From: Deefgea chitinilytica
GTDB taxonomy: Bacteria > Pseudomonadota > Gammaproteobacteria > Burkholderiales > Chitinibacteraceae
NCBI RefSeq assembly: GCF_016881405.1
Contig: NZ_WOFE01000003.1
Span: forward strand, 186,001 to 250,000
Direction of reading: 5' to 3'
DNA length: 64,000 nucleotides
The notes under the pieces were generated by a model. It saw only the letters and a program-made list of their open reading frames with translations. It was not told the DNA's origin and did not search any database. This document shows, one piece after another, positions 26,616 to 35,377 of the stretch; position 1 is the stretch's first letter, and the number at the start of each line of letters is the position of its first letter. The translations under genes were made by a program, and so were the position numbers.

Positions 26616-27716
26616 ATGATCGTGGATGCGGTGATTTTGGCGGGCGGTGAAGGCCGCCGAATGGATGGTCGGGACAAAGGCTTGGTCGAGTTGTCGGGGC
26701 GGCCATTGGTTGAGTGGAGCTTGGAAGGCGTACAGCGCCAATCGGTGGCGGTTAACCATGTCTTGATTTCTGCTAATCGCAATCTGCCAGATTATGCCCG
26801 CTATGGCTTTGCCGTACTGCGAGATGTGTATCCCAATCATCCGGGGCCCATGGGCGGCATTCATGCGGCTTTCTTGGCCTCCCCTGCCAAGTTGATGCTG
26901 GTGATTCCGTGCGATTCGCCGTTTTTGCCTGCCGATTTATTGCAACAATTGCGCGCCGCGATGGAGCCCACAAAAGCACAGGCAGCAGTGGCCAAAACCA
27001 GCGATGGCCGGATTTATCCAACGATTTGTTTGCTGTCTCGCTCTGTTTTACCGTCTCTGATTGAGCATTTATCCTGCGGGCGTTTGAAAATGCTCGATTG
27101 GCTCAAGAGTATCGGCGCGGTTGAAGTCACGTTTGCCAAAAATAGTTTCCCTAATTTGAATACCTTGGATGATTTATCGGGTTTGGCTAATCGCTTGTCT
27201 GGCGCTGAGGCAATTCCGGTGGCGGGGGGGTTGACGCATTTTAATAGTGCGGGTGACGCGCATATGGTTGATGTTGGCAAAAAAGCCGACACGCACCGTG
27301 TTGCGACCGCGCAAGGCGATATTCGAATGCTGCCTGATACACTGCGTTTGATTGAAGAAGGGAATAATAAAAAAGGCGATGTGCTGGGTGTGGCGCGAAT
27401 TGCCGCGATTATGGCGGCGAAAAAAACCAGTGATTTGATTCCGCTGTGTCATCCATTACCACTAACCAAGGTGAACGTAGATTTTCAAATTGACCGGATG
27501 AAATCGACCGTGCGCTGCATTGTAACGTGCGAAACCTACGGCAAAACCGGTATCGAAATGGAGGCACTTACTGCCGTGAATGTAGGGCTGCTGACCATCT
27601 ACGATATGTGCAAAGCGGTCGATAAAGGCATGGTGATGACGGATATTCGTTTGCTGGAGAAAATCGGCGGTAAATCTGGGCATTGGGAAGCCCCCGTCGA
27701 CTCGTTAATGATTTAG
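26616..27716 (+). CDS. MobA-MoaC fusion protein
   Basis: A single 366-residue frame joins two molybdenum-cofactor enzymes. Residues 1-203 are MobA, the guanylyltransferase (nucleotide motif [17 protein letters not shown], metal-site PCDSPFLP near 98-105). Residues 206-366 are MoaC, cyclic pyranopterin monophosphate synthase ([35 protein letters not shown]). The join falls on a run of seven G at 27224-27230. With six G, MobA would end immediately in TGA and a MoaC of 161 residues, the E. coli length, would begin at the overlapping TTG 27231. So this is either a real fusion made by one added base or a sequence error. The two enzymes act at the second and last steps of the pathway, so fusion is not for direct channelling. 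Confidence 0.85.
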   Translation: MIVDAVILAGGEGRRMDGRDKGLVELSGRPLVEWSLEGVQRQSVAVNHVLISANRNLPDYARYGFAVLRDVYPNHPGPMGGIHAAFLASPAKLMLVIPCDSPFLPADLLQQLRAAMEPTKAQAAVAKTSDGRIYPTICLLSRSVLPSLIEHLSCGRLKMLDWLKSIGAVEVTFAKNSFPNLNTLDDLSGLANRLSGAEAIPVAGGLTHFNSAGDAHMVDVGKKADTHRVATAQGDIRMLPDTLRLIEEGNNKKGDVLGVARIAAIMAAKKTSDLIPLCHPLPLTKVNVDFQIDRMKSTVRCIVTCETYGKTGIEMEALTAVNVGLLTIYDMCKAVDKGMVMTDIRLLEKIGGKSGHWEAPVDSLMI

Positions 27717-27765
27717 TGCTGCGCTAAGCTAGCGCGGTTGCTGAATTTGAAAAACAGATTAAAAC

Positions 27766-27802
27766 AAAGCCCAGCTTGAAGATTCTAGCTGGGCTTTTTT
27801 TT
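27766..27802. terminator. Bidirectional terminator after the moco genes
   Basis: AAAGCCCAGCT (27766-27776) pairs with AGCTGGGCTTT (27787-27797), followed by a T-run to 27802. It lies between the convergent mobA-moaC and sirB2-like stop codons. Confidence 0.9.
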
Positions 27803-27805
27803 CGT

Positions 27806-28189
27806 TTATGCCCAAGGGATTGGGGTTTTTGTTACTGCCACCGCGATCATATAGCCAAATGTTGCAAGCGCAGCAACAAAAGCGCTTGCACGGATCGCAA
27901 GGGTTTTTCCGCGTTTAATCGCAATCGTGCCCAGGCCGATATAGACAATTAGGGCGATCAGCTTCGCCATAATCCACGGCGTTTCACTGGGTTTTAAGCC
28001 TAGCATCACTGCCAGACTCACCCCCGCGATCAGCAAGCCCGTATCGATAATATGCGGTGCAATCCGCAAAGTTTTCATTTGCAAAGCCTTGGATGACTTC
28101 AGCATTAATAGCCCGCGTAGTAAAAATAGCACGCCAGATAGCGTCACTAAGCTTATGTGCAGATGCTTGATGTCCAAATAATATTCCAT
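27806..28189 (-). CDS. SirB2-family membrane protein
   Basis: A 127-residue membrane protein with about four helices, of the SirB/SirB2 family, whose biochemical role is unknown. Family features include the N-terminal LKHLHISLV-type segment (here IKHLHISLVTLSG) and the RIAPHIIDTGLL stretch. It is monocistronic and divergent from the pseudouridine synthase gene. Confidence 0.85.
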   Translation of the reverse strand: MEYYLDIKHLHISLVTLSGVLFLLRGLLMLKSSKALQMKTLRIAPHIIDTGLLIAGVSLAVMLGLKPSETPWIMAKLIALIVYIGLGTIAIKRGKTLAIRASAFVAALATFGYMIAVAVTKTPIPWA

Positions 28190-28278
28190 GCTTTTGTCTC
28201 GATGTGATGAATAGGTCTTATGCCTAGACGATTAAAACAGTAAAATGTTGCATTGTCGGCCTTAAATTGTAGAAAAAA

Positions 28279-29034
28279 ATGGAAGAACCACTTCGCTTAT
28301 CTAAACGCATGGCCGAATTAGGTCTGTGCTCCCGTCGCGAGGCCGATGAATACATCTCACGTGGTTGGGTTTTGGTCGATGGTCAGGTTGTCGACGTGCT
28401 GGGTACTAAAGTATTGCCGAGCCAGCATATTGAACTGCATAAATATGCGGCGCAAGTACAAGCTGGCCGCGTAACGATTTTGATTAATAAGCCGGTGGGT
28501 TATGTTTCGGGTCAGGCCGAGGATGGCTATGAGCCAGCTGTGGTGTTGTTTAAGCCAGAAAACCGCTGGGAAGGCGACAATAGCGGCATTCCGTTTTCGC
28601 CCGTTCATTATCAAGGTCTCGCACCTGCTGGCCGTTTGGATATTGATTCGGTCGGTCTCTTGGTGTTGACGCAAGACGGTGTAGTCGCCAAAACCTTGAT
28701 TGGTGAAAACTCACAAGTTGAAAAAGAATATTTGGTGCGGGTGTCCGGCCATTTGAAAGCCGAAGGCTTGCGACTGCTCAATCACGGTCTGGAGCTTGAT
28801 GGTGAAAAACTCAAGCCGGCGCGGGTTTGGTGGCAAAATAAAGACCAGTTGCGCTTTATCCTGCGCGAAGGTAAAAAACGCCAAATTCGCCGTATGTGTG
28901 AGCTGGTTGGCCTGCAAGTCGTCGGTCTACAGCGGATTCGCATTGGTCGCATTTTGCTGGGCGATTTGCCGCGCGGGCAATGGCGCTATTTGGCACCGAA
29001 TGAGTCGTTTATTGGTGGCGATATCGAGAGCTAG
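28279..29034 (+). CDS. RluF/RsuA-family rRNA pseudouridine synthase
   Basis: Isomerises uridine to pseudouridine in rRNA. The 251 residues contain an N-terminal S4 RNA-binding domain ([20 protein letters not shown]) and the catalytic domain with the active-site aspartate in [14 protein letters not shown] (about residue 120) and the KKRQIRRM segment. Closest in layout to RluF (23S rRNA U2604 type), but the exact target cannot be fixed here. A MITE-like element lies between its stop codon and its probable terminator. Confidence 0.88.
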   Translation: MEEPLRLSKRMAELGLCSRREADEYISRGWVLVDGQVVDVLGTKVLPSQHIELHKYAAQVQAGRVTILINKPVGYVSGQAEDGYEPAVVLFKPENRWEGDNSGIPFSPVHYQGLAPAGRLDIDSVGLLVLTQDGVVAKTLIGENSQVEKEYLVRVSGHLKAEGLRLLNHGLELDGEKLKPARVWWQNKDQLRFILREGKKRQIRRMCELVGLQVVGLQRIRIGRILLGDLPRGQWRYLAPNESFIGGDIES

Positions 29035-29062
29035 GCCGTCGCGCCTTGCTGTTGTTGCGGCT

Positions 29063-29335
29063 TAGGGTCTGTTGACGTTTGGTTTCCCGCCGCGCTGGAG
29101 TGATTTTCACGGCGAATCAAGGCGTAGTAAGCGATGCATAGTCATTCTATGTGAGCTTGCTACAACGCAGAGTCGCCGCGAAAAGCGCCCAGCCGCCCTT
29201 CGGGTTTGACGGCTTTTGGCCTGATGCTGCGTTACAAAGCGCTGGCGTAGAATGACTACGCTGCGCGCTTCGTGCCTTGCCTCAGGCCAAAATCCGCACA
29301 AACGCGGCTGGTAAACCAAACGTCAACAGACCCTA
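29063..29335. mobile_element. 273-bp MITE-like element with 23-bp perfect terminal repeats
   Basis: Bases 29063-29085 (TAGGGTCTGTTGACGTTTGG and three more) are exactly complementary to 29313-29335. There is no transposase, and internal frames are not convincing. Internal inverted tracts (such as TAGAATGACTACGC versus GCATAGTCATTCTA) add secondary structure. Ends in TA suggest TA-directed insertion. Mobility is inferred from structure. Confidence 0.85.
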
Positions 29336-29337
29336 GC

Positions 29338-29359
29338 AGCCCTCTCGTTGAGAGGGCTT
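29338..29359 (+). terminator. Intrinsic terminator
   Basis: AGCCCTCT and GAGAGGGCT pair around a short loop and are followed by a short T-rich tract. It probably ends the pseudouridine synthase transcript but now lies about 300 bases downstream because of the inserted element. Confidence 0.65.
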
Positions 29360-29382
29360 CTTATTGAATGGGATTGAATGTG

Positions 29383-30126
29383 ATGCGTGCAGATTTATGG
29401 CTGGTTGAACACGGCTTTGCCCATTCACGTACCGCGGCGCAAACGATGATTTTGGCTGGTCGCGTATCGGTGGATGGCAAGTTGCTCAGTAAAGTCGCGA
29501 CCAAGCTAGCACCATACGCCAAGGTGAACGTAGCGGCTGATGAGCTGGATCGCTATGTGTCGCGCGGCGGGCTGAAACTCGCAGGCGCTTTGGCGGCGGC
29601 TAAGCTGGACGTAACGGGAATGCTGGCACTGGATGTGGGCATTTCCACGGGTGGCTTTACTGATTGTTTGTTGCAAGCCGGAGCGCGCCGCGTGATCGGC
29701 GTAGAAGTCGGTCATGATCAATTGCACTCACGCTTATTGGCGGATGAACGGGTTGAGCAATTTGAGGGCGTCAATGCGCGGCATTTGAGTCTGGATGTGA
29801 TTGCGCCAGCGTTGCGTGATGAATCGATTGATTTGGTTGTCGGTGATGTGTCGTTTATTTCGCTGACTTTAGTACTACCTGCGCTGCGCTCGGTGCTGCC
29901 TGTCGGTGGGCAACTCCTGTTTTTAGTGAAGCCGCAATTTGAGTTAGGGCCGCAAGCTTTGGGCAAGGGCGGCATTGTGCGGGATGAGGCCTTATATCCG
30001 CAGGTTGCAGAGAAAATCAGGCTTGCTGCGAGCAATACTGGTTTTAAAGTGCAAAATTATTTCGCTAGTCCGATTGCTGGTGGCGATGGCAATAAAGAAT
30101 TTTTTATTCAGGCCGTGGTCGTATAG
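29383..30126 (+). CDS. TlyA-family rRNA 2'-O-methyltransferase
   Basis: S4-domain plus FtsJ/RrmJ-type methyltransferase that modifies rRNA ribose (16S/23S cytidine in studied TlyA proteins). The 247 residues have the S4 domain (MRADLWLVEHGFAHSRTAAQ), the SAM-binding LALDVGISTGGFTDCLL and DLVVGDVSFISL, and VKPQFELG. I prefer ATG 29383, which gives the family-typical N-terminus; ATG 29368 is possible. Some family members are called haemolysins, but methylation is the supported role. Confidence 0.88.
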   Translation: MRADLWLVEHGFAHSRTAAQTMILAGRVSVDGKLLSKVATKLAPYAKVNVAADELDRYVSRGGLKLAGALAAAKLDVTGMLALDVGISTGGFTDCLLQAGARRVIGVEVGHDQLHSRLLADERVEQFEGVNARHLSLDVIAPALRDESIDLVVGDVSFISLTLVLPALRSVLPVGGQLLFLVKPQFELGPQALGKGGIVRDEALYPQVAEKIRLAASNTGFKVQNYFASPIAGGDGNKEFFIQAVVV

Positions 30127-30197
30127 TGTTATGGTATATGCTTGTAGATATTGATTGATAATGCTTTTGATCGTATACATCGATAGATAAATGCAAG

Positions 30198-30229
30198 CAG
30201 GGTCATCTTGTTGAATCAATATGACCCTG
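30198..30229. terminator. Stem-loop between tlyA-like gene and pldA
   Basis: CAGGGTCAT (30198-30206) pairs with ATGACCCTG (30221-30229) between convergent genes, flanked by A- and T-rich sequence. It may serve both as terminator. Confidence 0.6.
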
Positions 30230-30244
30230 ATGCATTTCTAATGC

Positions 30245-31282
30245 TTAGAAACCATCGTTCAGCGCAAAGCCGGCTCCGATGGTGTTTTGGCGCCAGTTAT
30301 GGTCAATCATCGTTTCACCGTAGCCAGTAAAGCCTTGGACATAGGCACGCAATGGGCCTAGTACGGGTGGCGAGTACCAGCCGACTTGCAGCGCGCCTTT
30401 TCCGGTACTGAGATTGCCGCGAGCTAGCGCAGTAAAGCTGTGACCGTTCCAGCGATAGACTGCATTGAGCTGGCCGTGGCCATAGTAATCAAGAATGTCT
30501 GGATTTTCATCGACATCGTCGCTTTCAGACAGGCGATGCCATAGCTTGCCGTAAATGGCGAAATTGCCGTTTTCGATGCCTACTTCAGCAAAGAGTCGAT
30601 CCCAGCTGCGTGAGATGCTCTCTGTTCTACCATTCGATTGGTGAGCGTAGCCTGCATTGAGCAATTTCCATTTGAAACCGGCACCTAAATCCACATCTGG
30701 GGCATAGCTGACGATCAGCTCAGGCATGTAGTTGGTTTCGCGGAATGGGCGCGAGTGATCGGCGTTGTAGACTTGCCAGTTGTTGTTTTGGGTGTAAGCA
30801 CCCCAAACGCTCCAGCGGCGATCATCGGTGGTCCAGACCCGGCCTTTGAAACTGAGCTGGAATTTGGCTTCGATTGAATCTAGCTCATCTTTTGCATCCG
30901 GTTTTAATACTTTATATGGCGCGTTATTCGGGTTGTCTGAGTAGCGGCCTAGCAAAATATAGTTTGAATGATAGGTGCCAAGCTGATAGCGATCAGACGA
31001 TGGGTCTAAACCCCAGGCGGTAGCAATCATTGATGTTGATTCGGTGCTTGCTGGGCTTGGTGTGGCAGCAACTTTTGCTTCTGGTGCTGGAGCAACCACA
31101 GGGGCTGCTTCTGTGCTAGTGCTGGCTATTGAGGTGGCAGCTTCAGGTGCGCCGCCATTGGCTTGGTCGTAGCAAGCAAGGCGTTCAACGCTGGAGACGA
31201 TGCTGCGGCAATTGGATTGTGCCGCCGCGCTGCCTGCTGCAAACGCAACCAGCAAGGCCAGTGAGAGTGAGGTAAATTGCAT
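30245..31282 (-). CDS. pldA: Outer-membrane phospholipase A (OmPLA)
   Basis: Beta-barrel phospholipase that degrades phospholipids mislocated to the outer leaflet. The 345-residue precursor has a signal peptide (about 1-21, AAAQS), an Ala/Pro/Thr-rich linker, then a 12-strand barrel. The active-site region YAHQSNGRTESISRSWDR (about 211-228) contains the His, Ser and Asn of the family. A calcium-site residue set is plausible but not mapped. It lies 46 bases after the small membrane protein gene at 31329 and could share its transcript. Confidence 0.93.
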   Translation of the reverse strand: MQFTSLSLALLVAFAAGSAAAQSNCRSIVSSVERLACYDQANGGAPEAATSIASTSTEAAPVVAPAPEAKVAATPSPASTESTSMIATAWGLDPSSDRYQLGTYHSNYILLGRYSDNPNNAPYKVLKPDAKDELDSIEAKFQLSFKGRVWTTDDRRWSVWGAYTQNNNWQVYNADHSRPFRETNYMPELIVSYAPDVDLGAGFKWKLLNAGYAHQSNGRTESISRSWDRLFAEVGIENGNFAIYGKLWHRLSESDDVDENPDILDYYGHGQLNAVYRWNGHSFTALARGNLSTGKGALQVGWYSPPVLGPLRAYVQGFTGYGETMIDHNWRQNTIGAGFALNDGF

Positions 31283-31328
31283 TTTAGATTCCTGATGTTA
31301 ATCGTTGATTTTTTGCGATTTTACTGTA

Positions 31329-31862
31329 TTAGTTGCTCTGTGGTTTGAGTCGGACGCTGATGGTGCTGAGGCGCTTTAACTGCTTGTATTCATTTTTTAT
31401 AGGCCAGCGGTCATAGGTCAAAATTTCTACCGGACGCCAAATTAAGACCCAAGCAAACACCACTAAACTTTGCTCTAGTGTGACGATCAGTCGTGAATTA
31501 GGAAACGCATTCATCAAGCCTAGGCCAATTAAAGTGCATACTAGAAAAATTAAAAAACCAATGAACAAACCTTTGCGACCAAGTCGGATGCCTTTGGCGA
31601 GCTCGGCTGCTTTGTCTTCGCTTCGGGTGACAAAATGGTGCCTGATTGTTCGCTCTAGTTGCTCGGCATTGACTTCTGGCAGTTTATTGGCCGGTAGAAA
31701 AATATTTAGTTCTATAGGCTCGTTGAGCGGAAGATTTTCGCAGTTGGCCAAAATATAACGCTCTGCTTGAGGATCTAATTCACGCTCACGAAAAGGAGCG
31801 GGATCAAAGCCGTTAAATAATTGCTCAGTGGTATTGATGCGCAGTTCAATTTGATGAGTCAT
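31329..31862 (-). CDS. Uncharacterised two-helix membrane protein at the end of the RND-Mrp operon
   Basis: Not recognised. From ATG 31862 (AGGA seven bases upstream) it has 177 residues: a soluble N-terminal region of about 100 residues, two closely spaced membrane helices (about 100-118 and 125-145) and a basic C-terminal tail (NEYKQLKRLSTISVRLK). An earlier ATG at 31886 would overlap the preceding gene. It starts 13 bases after the MrpD-like stop, so it is probably the last gene of that operon and may be an accessory or assembly factor; this is inference from position. Confidence 0.75.
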   Translation of the reverse strand: MTHQIELRINTTEQLFNGFDPAPFRERELDPQAERYILANCENLPLNEPIELNIFLPANKLPEVNAEQLERTIRHHFVTRSEDKAAELAKGIRLGRKGLFIGFLIFLVCTLIGLGLMNAFPNSRLIVTLEQSLVVFAWVLIWRPVEILTYDRWPIKNEYKQLKRLSTISVRLKPQSN

Positions 31863-31875
31863 CTCTAATTCCTGT

Positions 31876-33513
31876 TTATTGGCCATACATCAATGTCAGG
31901 CCGAATAGCAGCACCACCGCGAACAAAGTCATGGCCGCAATCGGCCAGTGCCCTAATGCAGTATCTAGTTTGGCTGCGCGGCTACTGATTGCTGTGGCGG
32001 GCTTTGTACTAGCTTGCAGTACGGCTTGTCCAATATCACCTGCCTTGATTGTGGGGAGTCGAATAGGGATGAGCCAAAGTACCGATGCTATGCTGATGCC
32101 GGCCAAAATAGGCCATAAGCCAGCCCATAATTTATAGGCTTCAAGGGCTTTGAGTAGTTCATGATTTGAGGAATGGGCGATTAAGCCTGCCGGTAGCAGT
32201 ATGCAGCTTAGCGCTAGCCCAAGCCATGCGCTAGATTGGCTCAATAGCGCCTGAGCATCGGGTGTTGTTGCGAACATGGTCTTGAGCTGACGAATAAAGT
32301 GCAGCATCAGCAGCGTACTCGCAACAGAGGATAGGGTGGCCACCGTGTACGCGAAACCATCCCCCATGAAGTCTTTTGTAACGGCCTTTGCTAAATCGCC
32401 ACCTGTCAGTGGTAAGCCTGCAAAACTCAGTGCAATCAAGATGACTGGCGTTAGCACGAACCAATAGCGGCGCTGCCCCGTGGCCACAATAACTCCAATT
32501 GCAAGGAATAAGCCCCCTTTCGCAACCACATGGCGCGCAGCATAAAATGCGGCAGCCAATCGTGCGCCGTCATCGGCCACCATTAAACCCATGCCCAAAA
32601 TCGCGATGATAAAACCCATCTGGCTCACGCTCGAGTAAGCAAGGATGGTTTTCGGGTCTTTTTGTGTTAAGCCAATTGCTACGCCATAGAGCGCGCCAAA
32701 TAATCCAATCGCTGCGAGTGCCATACCCCAATCGGGCAGAGCAAGCTGGTGTGGTAAAAACCGAATTAATCCTAATACACTGGCTTTGATGACTGCGCCA
32801 CTGAGTACTGCGGCGACGGGGAGGATGGAAACGCTATAGGCTTTTGGCATGAAAAAATGCGTAGGAACCAGCCCAGCTTTAATACCAAAACCAATCAGTA
32901 ATAAAGCAATAATCAGGTCGCGTTGCGATGAATCAGCTAAAGCCAGCGACGCATCATGAATCCACAGGCTATGCTCTGATGTAATCGAAGCGAGTAAGAC
33001 AAAAGCGAGTAATAAAAAGGTCTCAGCAAATAAGGCTATCCCAAGATAGATCATTGCCACTGATTGCGAGCGAGCTGAGTTTTCAATCATCACCAAGCTA
33101 CTCGCACCTACGCTCAGTAGCGCTAATAAACCGTAAAAACTGACCATGTCTGCCGCTAGATAGACGCCCATGCAGCCTGCGAGCGTCATCAACCAGCATA
33201 CTGAAAACCGTTCGGGATTGACTGTGGACGGCAGCGATTTTTGCGCGTAACACGCACTGGCAATCCATAAAATAGCGGAGGCTCCCAGCAAAATCGCGCC
33301 TGCTAAATCTAAGGAAAAAGCGACGGGAACTCTGGGGCTGCCTAAAATCAGTGCGGGGGCGTCAACAGATAGTATTGCTGTAAAAACAGCAGGAATTGGT
33401 GCGTAGGGCAGTATACCTAGCATTTTTTTGCGAAGTGGTGCAAAAAAGCAGGCTAGTAATAAGGCCAAGGGTAAGCCAACGGTAATGCCGATCAATAGCG
33501 TAGCAAAGTTCAT
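31876..33513 (-). CDS. Second MrpD/NuoN-like antiporter subunit, TM5 glutamate absent
   Basis: Polytopic proton-transporter-family subunit, 545 residues and about 14 helices. It retains the paired lysines of the family (Lys212 in GIKAGLVPTHFFMP and Lys243 in SGAVIKASVLG), but aligned against its neighbour at 33510 the key TM5 glutamate is replaced by Ala131 in FYGLLALLSVG. It could therefore be structural, or use a modified proton path. Its start overlaps the preceding D subunit by four bases. Confidence 0.88.
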   Translation of the reverse strand: MNFATLLIGITVGLPLALLLACFFAPLRKKMLGILPYAPIPAVFTAILSVDAPALILGSPRVPVAFSLDLAGAILLGASAILWIASACYAQKSLPSTVNPERFSVCWLMTLAGCMGVYLAADMVSFYGLLALLSVGASSLVMIENSARSQSVAMIYLGIALFAETFLLLAFVLLASITSEHSLWIHDASLALADSSQRDLIIALLLIGFGIKAGLVPTHFFMPKAYSVSILPVAAVLSGAVIKASVLGLIRFLPHQLALPDWGMALAAIGLFGALYGVAIGLTQKDPKTILAYSSVSQMGFIIAILGMGLMVADDGARLAAAFYAARHVVAKGGLFLAIGVIVATGQRRYWFVLTPVILIALSFAGLPLTGGDLAKAVTKDFMGDGFAYTVATLSSVASTLLMLHFIRQLKTMFATTPDAQALLSQSSAWLGLALSCILLPAGLIAHSSNHELLKALEAYKLWAGLWPILAGISIASVLWLIPIRLPTIKAGDIGQAVLQASTKPATAISSRAAKLDTALGHWPIAAMTLFAVVLLFGLTLMYGQ

Positions 33514-35036
33514 GGTTGCCCCAGCAAAACGGTGGACGGACGACCAATTTGAATCAGATCAATCGGTAGAAATGCGGCAAGTCCGAGTAAAAATGCCGTA
33601 AGTGCTAAGGCTAATACCACAAGTTCACGATAAAGTGGCACCGCCATTTTAGCTGGCGTTGGCTCAGGGTTGATTTGCATCGCTTGCACCATCACGATAA
33701 ATACGTAACAGCTGGTGAGCAGGCCACCGATCAGCATGACTATCGCCCACCACCATTGTCCCGTGTTGAGTGCGGAGGATAGTAAAAGCCATTTGGCCAA
33801 AAAACCGCCTGTTGGGGGCAAGCCAATTAATGACGCTCCAGCCAGTGCAAAGGCCAACATCGTTAACGGTAATTGACGACCGACTCCACGCAAATCTGCG
33901 ATACGGTCATGGCCTAAAGTACTGTAAATCAAGCCAGCAGCCATAAACATCGCTGCTTTGGCGGTGGCATGTGAAATCACTTGCAGCATGCCGCCGGTGC
34001 TTGCGCTTTCAGTCGGCAAGTGGAGTGCAGCAAGGCCAAAAAATAGCGGGAACATCAAAAATAAATAACCAATTTGCGCCACCGTCGAATAGGCAATCAG
34101 TAGTTTTAGCCTTGCTTGGCGTAGCGCAACGATATTGCCCACGATAATAGCGGCAACTCCTAATCCCGCCAAACACTGCGCCGCAGATAAAGTAACTAGC
34201 TCGGGCATTACATCGAGCCAGAGTCTCAATAATAAAAAGAATGAGCCTTTCACGACCAAGGCTGACAATACCGCACTGGCGCCGGCGGGGGCACCTGCAT
34301 GCGCGGGGGGGAGCCACAGATGCAAAGGAAACAGCGCCGTTTTGGCTAACAGCCCGACAGTCATTAAAGCGGCTGCGGCATAACTGATTGCCTCTGGACG
34401 GATGGCTTGTGCAAGCAGCGTGATATCCAGCGTGCCGTAGGCACCATAGAGTAAAACCGCGCCTAGTAGATAGAGTACAGAACCCAGCAGAGCAAATAAT
34501 AGATAGCGTAGCGCTGCTTGCAATGTCGCGGTCTTGCCATCGAGGCAAACCAGAGGAACGCCGGCAAAAGTGACTAATTCGAGTGCAACATACAGCGTGA
34601 ATAAATCACTCGCGAGGAAAATCAGATTCAGCGCACCCCAGACTGCGAGTAGCAGAGTCCAAAACATCAGCGGTGCACGCGCTTCTTTGACCTCGCTGGG
34701 CGTTGTAAAGTCAGCGCGCGCAAATAGAGCGACGGCAAACAAAATCACGGCTGTGACCAGCAGCATTGCCGCTGCAAAACCATCAAGGTGCAACTGAATT
34801 CCCAGTGGTGGCGCCCATCCGCCGAGTAGATAATTCAGTGAGTTTTTGGTTTCGATCAGTTGCCAAACAAGCGCTGCGCTGAGTGCAATTCCGATAAAAA
34901 AGGCGAGGGTGGCAACGGTCTGTGCGCGTCTCCCTCCCGCAACAAAAGCGATGATCATGCCAATAAAAGGCATGGTCAGCGCCAAAACAAGGAGTGGGTC
35001 TCCGGCAGAGCTGATTTGGGATACCGAATTGAGCAT
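33510..35036 (-). CDS. MrpD-like proton/cation antiporter subunit
   Basis: Proton-channel subunit related to MrpD, MbhH and NuoL/M/N; 508 residues, about 14 helices. All key residues are present: Glu153 in LYVALELVTF, Lys232 in LLAKTALFPLHLWLP and Lys263 in ALVVKGSF, and HAGAPAGASAVLSA. It overlaps mnhC by one base and the second D-like gene by four. There is no MrpA in the operon, so this is the only subunit with a complete proton path. Confidence 0.92.
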   Translation of the reverse strand: MLNSVSQISSAGDPLLVLALTMPFIGMIIAFVAGGRRAQTVATLAFFIGIALSAALVWQLIETKNSLNYLLGGWAPPLGIQLHLDGFAAAMLLVTAVILFAVALFARADFTTPSEVKEARAPLMFWTLLLAVWGALNLIFLASDLFTLYVALELVTFAGVPLVCLDGKTATLQAALRYLLFALLGSVLYLLGAVLLYGAYGTLDITLLAQAIRPEAISYAAAALMTVGLLAKTALFPLHLWLPPAHAGAPAGASAVLSALVVKGSFFLLLRLWLDVMPELVTLSAAQCLAGLGVAAIIVGNIVALRQARLKLLIAYSTVAQIGYLFLMFPLFFGLAALHLPTESASTGGMLQVISHATAKAAMFMAAGLIYSTLGHDRIADLRGVGRQLPLTMLAFALAGASLIGLPPTGGFLAKWLLLSSALNTGQWWWAIVMLIGGLLTSCYVFIVMVQAMQINPEPTPAKMAVPLYRELVVLALALTAFLLGLAAFLPIDLIQIGRPSTVLLGQP

Positions 35037-35377
35037 TATGTTTGAGTAGGTGGCGTGGCGGATGGTGGTGTCTCGTCATGACTCAGGCTGGCTGTTTGAC
35101 TGCTGTCATACAGGCGTAATAGCAAGGCGACGGCCAAGGCGGTCGCTGAAAAAGCAACCACGATTCCCGTAATTACTAAAGCATGTGGTACGGGATCAAC
35201 GAGCATTGTTTGGGCTGCGCCGCGTCGTGCAACGACGCCGAATAATAGAAAAATGCCACTGCCCATTAAGTTAAACGCTAGAATTTTTCGCAAGGGCTGC
35301 GGATGAACAATAAAACCATACAGCCCTAAACCAATTAAAAGCGCGCCACATACGCCAAATAGTGTCGTTGAACTCAT
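35036..35377 (-). CDS. MrpC/MbhG/NuoK-like subunit
   Basis: Three-helix subunit of 113 residues homologous to NuoK. The typical DPVPHALVITGIVVAFSATALAVALLLR segment is present (given here as two parts: DPVPHALVITGIV and AFSATALAVALL). The C-terminal tail is Thr/Pro-rich. It overlaps both neighbours (four bases with the fused B subunit, one with D). Confidence 0.9.
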   Translation of the reverse strand: MSSTTLFGVCGALLIGLGLYGFIVHPQPLRKILAFNLMGSGIFLLFGVVARRGAAQTMLVDPVPHALVITGIVVAFSATALAVALLLRLYDSSQTASLSHDETPPSATPPTQT

